The notes beneath the pieces are model-generated. The model had not been told where the DNA came from. It saw only the letters and a program-made list of their open reading frames with translations, and ran no database searches. A DNA stretch of 54,792 nt from Chloroflexota bacterium (GTDB lineage: Bacteria; Chloroflexota; FW602-bin22; JACPRP01): contig JACQUC010000072.1 in assembly GCA_016210495.1 (NCBI GenBank), positions 1 to 54,792 of the forward strand. Direction: 5' to 3'. This document shows, in pieces, positions 51,047 through 54,792 of this stretch; within the stretch, counting starts at the first letter, position 1, and each line of letters opens with the position of its first letter. The translations under genes and the position numbers were made by a program.

Positions 51047-52192
51047 ATGGACGTTCAAAACATTGTCCCCAGGGTCTCGATAGTTATCCCAGTGCGCAAC
51101 GCCGAGCGAACTCTGGACACGACCATGGAATACGTCGCGGCGCTCGATTACCCCAAGGACCGCATGCAGGTGATACTGGCCGACGGCGGAAGCACCGATG
51201 GGACTGTGCAGCTCATCCGGCACTGGCAGCACCGGCTCGAATACCTGACCCTGGTCGAGGTCCCAAACTGCACTTCGCCCGGCCACGCGCGCAACGAGGC
51301 CCTCAAAGAGGCGACGGGCGAGTACGTGCTGTTTACCGATGGTGACTGTGCCCCGAACGAGGACTGGGTTAGGGAGATCCTCGAGCCGTTCCTGATGGAC
51401 GAAGGCATCGGTGGAGTGGGAGGCGAGGTTCTTACGCTGCGCACCGATCCAAACAACGAAACCGAAGCCTACTGCGAGCAGGTTGGGTTCCTGAGCGTCG
51501 CCGGTAGGTGCGGAATTACCGAGAACGGGTACTTCCCCGCTCTCACAGACAGGGCGCCGCACGAGGTCAACGGCGGCAACGATTCGCCATTCTTTGCCAC
51601 GGCCAACGCCGCTTTCCGCAAATCAGTCATCGACGAGATAGGCGGTGGGTTCTGGGCCGCGCCCACCGGTGAAGACGTGGATTTCTCGCTGCGAATTGTG
51701 GAGAAGGGGCACAAGCTCTACTTCGCCAAGACCGCGGTTGTCAAGCACATGCATCGCGTCTCATTGGAAAGCTACCTCAAGCAATGGTACGGCTACGGCT
51801 ACGGCCACCCGTTGCTCATTGCAAAGCACGCGGCCGACAAGCTCGAGTTTGTTTTTCAGCTCGGCAACCCAGTATTCGTCAAAGTCCCCTCACCCCTGAA
51901 AGGAATAGTGCACGTCGGCGCGTTCCACCTGATGCATTTGCTGCTGGCGACGAGCATCGCCAGCGGCGTTCTATCGGCCCTATCGATCTTGCCTGCGCTG
52001 GTACCGCTGGCGAGCGTCTCCCTGTTGGCCGGTGCGGCGGCGGCATACTTCGCACCCTGTCTGAGGCTAAGACCTGCCGACAAGTTCGCCACGTGGTGCA
52101 AGATTAGGTACCTGACCAATCTGGCCTGCGTAAAGGGCGCGATCGCCGGCTGCAGAAAGTTCGGCGCCATCTGCATCGAGCCAAGCTGGTGA
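51047..52192 (+). CDS. GT2 family glycosyltransferase, membrane-associated
   Basis: Inverting glycosyltransferase (381 aa) with a GT-A fold: VSIVIPVRNAERTL at 10, DGGSTDGT near 45, the metal-binding D-x-D-like FTDGDCAPNEDW near 97 and the acceptor-site GEDVDFSLR near 205, then QWYGYGYGHP. Two or three C-terminal hydrophobic segments (LLLATSIASGVLSALSILPAL, SLLAGAAAAYFAP) indicate a membrane-bound enzyme acting on lipid-linked or surface glycans. ATG 51047 follows GTAGGAGG. It is co-transcribed with the mannosidase. Confidence 0.88.
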   Translation: MDVQNIVPRVSIVIPVRNAERTLDTTMEYVAALDYPKDRMQVILADGGSTDGTVQLIRHWQHRLEYLTLVEVPNCTSPGHARNEALKEATGEYVLFTDGDCAPNEDWVREILEPFLMDEGIGGVGGEVLTLRTDPNNETEAYCEQVGFLSVAGRCGITENGYFPALTDRAPHEVNGGNDSPFFATANAAFRKSVIDEIGGGFWAAPTGEDVDFSLRIVEKGHKLYFAKTAVVKHMHRVSLESYLKQWYGYGYGHPLLIAKHAADKLEFVFQLGNPVFVKVPSPLKGIVHVGAFHLMHLLLATSIASGVLSALSILPALVPLASVSLLAGAAAAYFAPCLRLRPADKFATWCKIRYLTNLACVKGAIAGCRKFGAICIEPSW

Positions 52193-52200
52193 CGTGCCAT

Positions 52201-52374
52201 TCACGCCGCCACCAGTTGCAAGGCCGCGGGCAACCGCCTTCCCACAAGCTGGCGTTGCTCAGCGGCGGTGCAAACCCGACCGCACTGCAAGCACACGATC
52301 GAAATCAGACCGTTCTCTTCCCGTTCGGAATAGAGATCGCCGTGACATTTGGAGCATTGCTTCAACCAGAACAT
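52201..52374 (-). CDS. Zinc-ribbon microprotein
   Basis: Protein of 57 aa reading MFWLKQCSKCHGDLYSE then IVCLQCGRVCTAAE: two CxxC pairs (Cys7/Cys10 and Cys28/Cys31) make a classical zinc ribbon, with an extra Cys35. ATG 52374 has GGAGG seven bases before it. It converges on the GT2 gene, with 8 bp between stops. Such tiny ribbons are often regulatory or protein-interaction modules; the role here is unknown. Confidence 0.7.
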   Translation of the reverse strand: MFWLKQCSKCHGDLYSEREENGLISIVCLQCGRVCTAAEQRQLVGRRLPAALQLVAA

Positions 52375-52558
52375 ATCGCCCTCCTAACCGTTAACTTGCA
52401 CGCACATCCGGCTACTCGACGGCATTCCAGGCGTGCATCGACCTTCTTTACATTTCCAAGCGTATTTTCGCAAATGGCCTGACCGCCTGTCTGTGACAAA
52501 AGTCCCAATTGCCCATAGCCGGCCTGGCACAGGTCCTGCAAGTACGATGTCTGGGGAA

Positions 52559-52587
52559 TTGACATAGCGCCAGAGGGACGATACTAT
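52559..52587 (+). promoter_or_regulatory. Promoter of the murB-like gene
   Basis: Consensus TTGACA (52559-52564), 17 bp, TACTAT (52582-52587). The leader of about 230 nt includes the GTAGGGGC repeat at 52672. Bases 52375-52558 show no supported gene. Confidence 0.6.
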
Positions 52588-52671
52588 TGCTTCCGCGAAC
52601 CCGCCCGTGGGAGTGTCCACGGAAATTCCGAGGGCTCAGTGCAAAGTCAGACAACATCGCGGCAACACCTC

Positions 52672-52698
52672 GTAGGGGCAACCCTGCGTGGTTGCCCC
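52672..52698 (+). repeat. GTAGGGGC-family repeat (GTTGCCCC subtype)
   Basis: Identical over 27 bp to the copy at 34999; located in the murB leader. Confidence 0.75.
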
Positions 52699-52822
52699 AT
52701 CGCCTGATAAGTAAAGCGGTGCGATTGTTGCTGCACGGTGCCCTGGTACGCAGGTTACACGTCCCGTGGAGACGTTGCACACAACGTCCTACGCGCCTAT
52801 TGCAGGGAAGGGAATACAGACC

Positions 52823-53788
52823 GTGGAACCAGACACCAGCCATCAAGCCCTGATCGAGCTTCGTCAACGCCTGGGCGCTGACCGCGTCAGAGTAAGCCAG
52901 CCGCTGGCCCCGTTTACGACCTACAGAATCGGGGGCCCCGCGGACCTGTTCTACCAGGCAAAGACCACGGGTGAGCTGGCCAAGGCAATCGAGCTGGCTA
53001 ACGAGCTCGGGGTTCCGTACTTCCTGCTTGGCCTCGGCGCGAATATCCTCGTGGGCGACGGGGGCATCCGGGGGCTCGTCATCAAGAATGAATCTCGCCG
53101 CGTCGATTTCCTCGGAGCTCACGTCGCGGCCGCCGAAAGCGGCGCGGTGATGTCACACCTGATCGAGGCAACCGAGGAACGAGGGCTCTCCGGGTTGGAG
53201 CACTTCGCGGGCATTCCCAGCACGGTGGGAGGCGCGCTCTGGCAGAATCTCCACTTTCTGGCACCCGACCGCGTCACTACAGTCTTCATCGAGGAATGCC
53301 TGAGGGGCGCCCAGGTCTTGACTGAAGCCGGCGACATCGTGGAAGTAGACAAAGACTACTTCCAGTTCGGGTACGACGCAAGCATCCTGCACCATCGGAG
53401 AGACGTCGTGCTGAAGGCAACCTTCGAGCTCACCCCACGGAGCAAGGAAGCCGTACGTGACGTGATTGGTGCGAATCTAAAGTGGCGAGCCGAAAAGCAC
53501 CCGGACCTAACCCAATTCCCGAGCGCCGGCTCGGTCTTCAGGAAGATCGAGGGCCTGGGCGCCGGCAGGCTCATAGATCAATGCGGGCTGAAAGGCACCG
53601 TCGTCGGCAGGGCCCAGATCGCCGAAAAGCACGCTAACTTCATCGTCAATCTCGGCGGCGCCACCGCCGACGACGTATTGCAGCTCATCCGCCTCTGCCA
53701 GTACAAGGTCCGGGAACGATTCTCCGTCGAGCTCACCCCCGAGATCAGCCTGGTCGGCGCTTTTCACGCAGTGACGGAACAATCGTGA
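52823..53788 (+). CDS. murB: MurB-like UDP-N-acetylenolpyruvoylglucosamine reductase, variant active site
   Basis: FAD-dependent oxidoreductase of the MurB family (321 aa), which normally reduces UDP-GlcNAc-enolpyruvate to UDP-MurNAc. FAD-binding features are TTYRIGGPAD near 32, GLGANILVGDGG near 70 and HFAGIPSTVGGAL near 127. The proton-donor serine is Ser237 in SAGSVFRK, and the late glutamate is in TPEISLVG. The conserved arginine of the Y-R-x-S motif is replaced: FGYDASILHH has Asp185, and the usual MNAGAYG after GGA reads WQNLHFL. GTG 52823 has GGGAAGGG upstream; GTG 52766 is an alternative. Family is sure; normal MurB activity is not. Confidence 0.8.
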   Translation: MEPDTSHQALIELRQRLGADRVRVSQPLAPFTTYRIGGPADLFYQAKTTGELAKAIELANELGVPYFLLGLGANILVGDGGIRGLVIKNESRRVDFLGAHVAAAESGAVMSHLIEATEERGLSGLEHFAGIPSTVGGALWQNLHFLAPDRVTTVFIEECLRGAQVLTEAGDIVEVDKDYFQFGYDASILHHRRDVVLKATFELTPRSKEAVRDVIGANLKWRAEKHPDLTQFPSAGSVFRKIEGLGAGRLIDQCGLKGTVVGRAQIAEKHANFIVNLGGATADDVLQLIRLCQYKVRERFSVELTPEISLVGAFHAVTEQS

Positions 53789-53806
53789 CGGGCGATAGAC
53801 CTATCC

Positions 53807-53835
53807 ATCCCCTCTTCCGCAACGCAAGAGGGGAT
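53807..53835. repeat. Hairpin between convergent murB and enoyl-CoA hydratase genes
   Basis: ATCCCCTCTT/AAGAGGGGAT, 10-bp perfect stem with a 9-base loop. The CTCCGTGTCTCCGTGGTGAA repeat follows at 53865-53910. It could serve both genes as a terminator. Confidence 0.55.
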
Positions 53836-53909
53836 TGGTGACTACCGCGTTCTGCTTGATCTCCAACCAATCTCCGTGTCTCTGTGTCTCCGTGGTGAAA
53901 CCCGAACCC

Positions 53910-54704
53910 TTACCGCCCAACCCACTTCGGCGGACGTTTCTCCTTCCACGACTGGTAGAATTCCTTGTGATCCTTGCCCATCAATAGGAGCGCCTGACCG
54001 AGAGCTTCGGTTTCGATGGCCGAACCGAGATCCTGGTCCTGCTCGTTGTTGAGCATTTCCTTGGTCATAGCGTAAGCGAGCGTGGGCCCACTGGCCAATC
54101 TCTCAGCCAGCTCCATTGTGGCGGATTCGAGATCGGCCTCTGGAACAACCTTGTAGGCCAGGCCGTACTTGTCGGCCGTCTGGGCATCGATGGTGTCCCC
54201 AAGCATCAGCAATTCCATCGCCCGGCCGAACCCGACAATCCTGGGCAGCAGGTAGGCGATACCCATGTCGCCGCCGGTGAGACCGACTTTGGTGAACAGG
54301 AAGGCGAACCTCGCCCTCTCGGAGAGGATGCGGAAATCGCTTGCCGTGGCGATCACCGCGCCGGCGCCGGCCGCGATGCCGTTGATGGCTGAGATGATTG
54401 GCTTGTCCAAGCGGCGCATATTGCTGACGACCGCGCCGGTCATTCGCGTGAACTCCAGCACGCCGGCCATGTCCGAATCGAACAGCTTGGCGATGATCTG
54501 GTCGACGTCGCCTCCCGAGCAAAACGCCTTGCCTTTGCCGGTAATGACGACGACCTTGACGTTCTGGTCGCCACGCAAGTCCGCCATGATGTCCCTGAGT
54601 TGGCCGTACACCTCAAGAGTGATGGCGTTGTACTGGTCGGGCCGATTGAGCGTAATCTTCGCTATGCCATCCTGGACTTCGTACAGGAAAGCGTCGTATG
54701 GCAT
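53910..54704 (-). CDS. Enoyl-CoA hydratase/isomerase family protein
   Basis: Crotonase-fold enzyme (264 aa) acting on an acyl-CoA. LNRPDQYNAIT, GKGKAFCSGGDV near 57-67 and INGIAAGAGAVIATASDFRI near 108-126 form the CoA site and oxyanion hole. The later motif is GLTGGDMGIAYLLPR; the first hydratase glutamate position (rat Glu144) is Thr138, while the second is kept as Glu164. This suggests an isomerase, hydrolase or a specialised hydratase rather than classic beta-oxidation hydration. ATG 54704 follows GGAGG. Bases 54705-54792 contain an ACAACC/GGTTGT palindrome (54764-54777) but no visible promoter. Confidence 0.85.
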   Translation of the reverse strand: MPYDAFLYEVQDGIAKITLNRPDQYNAITLEVYGQLRDIMADLRGDQNVKVVVITGKGKAFCSGGDVDQIIAKLFDSDMAGVLEFTRMTGAVVSNMRRLDKPIISAINGIAAGAGAVIATASDFRILSERARFAFLFTKVGLTGGDMGIAYLLPRIVGFGRAMELLMLGDTIDAQTADKYGLAYKVVPEADLESATMELAERLASGPTLAYAMTKEMLNNEQDQDLGSAIETEALGQALLLMGKDHKEFYQSWKEKRPPKWVGR

Positions 54705-54792
54705 ACTACTTCCTCCGTAACTTCCAGTTATTAGTTTTCCATGCCCTTGGTCCGCCTAGTACTACAACCGTGGTTGTCATTCTGAGGAGCGC

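Noticed and set aside
52448..52560. Possible second zinc-ribbon reading (CRTCARPAMGNWDFCHRQ) on the minus strand
   Set aside because: The second CxxC is incomplete and there is no nearby start with a ribosome site; it overlaps the murB promoter.
1..54792. tRNA and rRNA genes
   Set aside because: No segment with the conserved T-loop and anticodon pattern or rRNA core sequence was seen by eye; a tRNA covariance search would settle it.

Overview
The window is a GC-rich chromosomal segment from an anaerobic or microaerophilic bacterium. I infer an uncultured Chloroflexota (Dehalococcoidia- or Anaerolineae-like). The basis is gene content: a tetrahydrofolate one-carbon cluster, NifV/Re-citrate-synthase-like enzymes, a flavodiiron protein, an HdrA/MvhD-type electron-transfer flavoprotein, ThyX, and a response regulator with a BTAD domain. 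No rRNA, tRNA or CRISPR array was seen. Many intergenic spaces carry short palindromic repeats, the commonest beginning GTAGGGGC.

Layout. 0.3-7.5 kb: lipoprotein binding protein, ATC-hydrolase-like protein, PaaK-like CoA ligase, MFS carrier, ComEC. 7.7-10.6 kb: restriction-modification island (XRE regulator, small unknown protein, TSPPY DNA methyltransferase, convergent Eco29kI-type GIY-YIG endonuclease with a palindrome over its start). 11-15 kb: a small membrane protein, a FIMAH-type secreted protein, then MntH and a universal stress protein. 15-22 kb: ThyX, FchA, FolD and Fhs, followed by two tandem homocitrate/citrate-synthase-like proteins. 22-25 kb: flavodiiron protein, Uma2 protein, nucleotidyltransferase. 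25-28 kb: zur-znuA-znuC-znuB with a palindromic Zur-box candidate. 28-34 kb: fused flavoprotein, NMT1-type binding lipoprotein, HAD phosphatase, CPA2 antiporter. 34-35 kb: two DUF1540-like copies separated by a decayed fragment of the antiporter gene.

35-39.5 kb (minus strand): a four-gene catabolic-looking operon (LLM oxidoreductase, M24/creatinase-like protein, DUF6282 hydrolase-like protein, DRE-TIM carboxyltransferase-like protein). 40-45 kb: a decaying polymorphic-toxin/fibre locus with a 5'-truncated IS110 transposase, an RHS fragment, two paralogous membrane-anchored proteins, a toxin-44-like domain and a GIGT-repeat fibre. 45.8-48 kb: BTAD response regulator and a nucleotidyltransferase/small-protein pair. 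48-54.7 kb: GH38 alpha-mannosidase carrying repeats inside its coding region, GT2 glycosyltransferase, zinc-ribbon microprotein, variant MurB and an enoyl-CoA hydratase family protein.

The best functional story is in the one-carbon cluster. FolD has isoleucine where its cyclohydrolase lysine should be, and a separate cyclohydrolase (FchA) is encoded immediately upstream, so the two activities appear split between two proteins. The most novel-looking region is the 35-39.5 kb operon, whose M24 protein lacks several canonical metal ligands. The fibre/toxin locus and the repeats read in-frame through the mannosidase are also worth attention.
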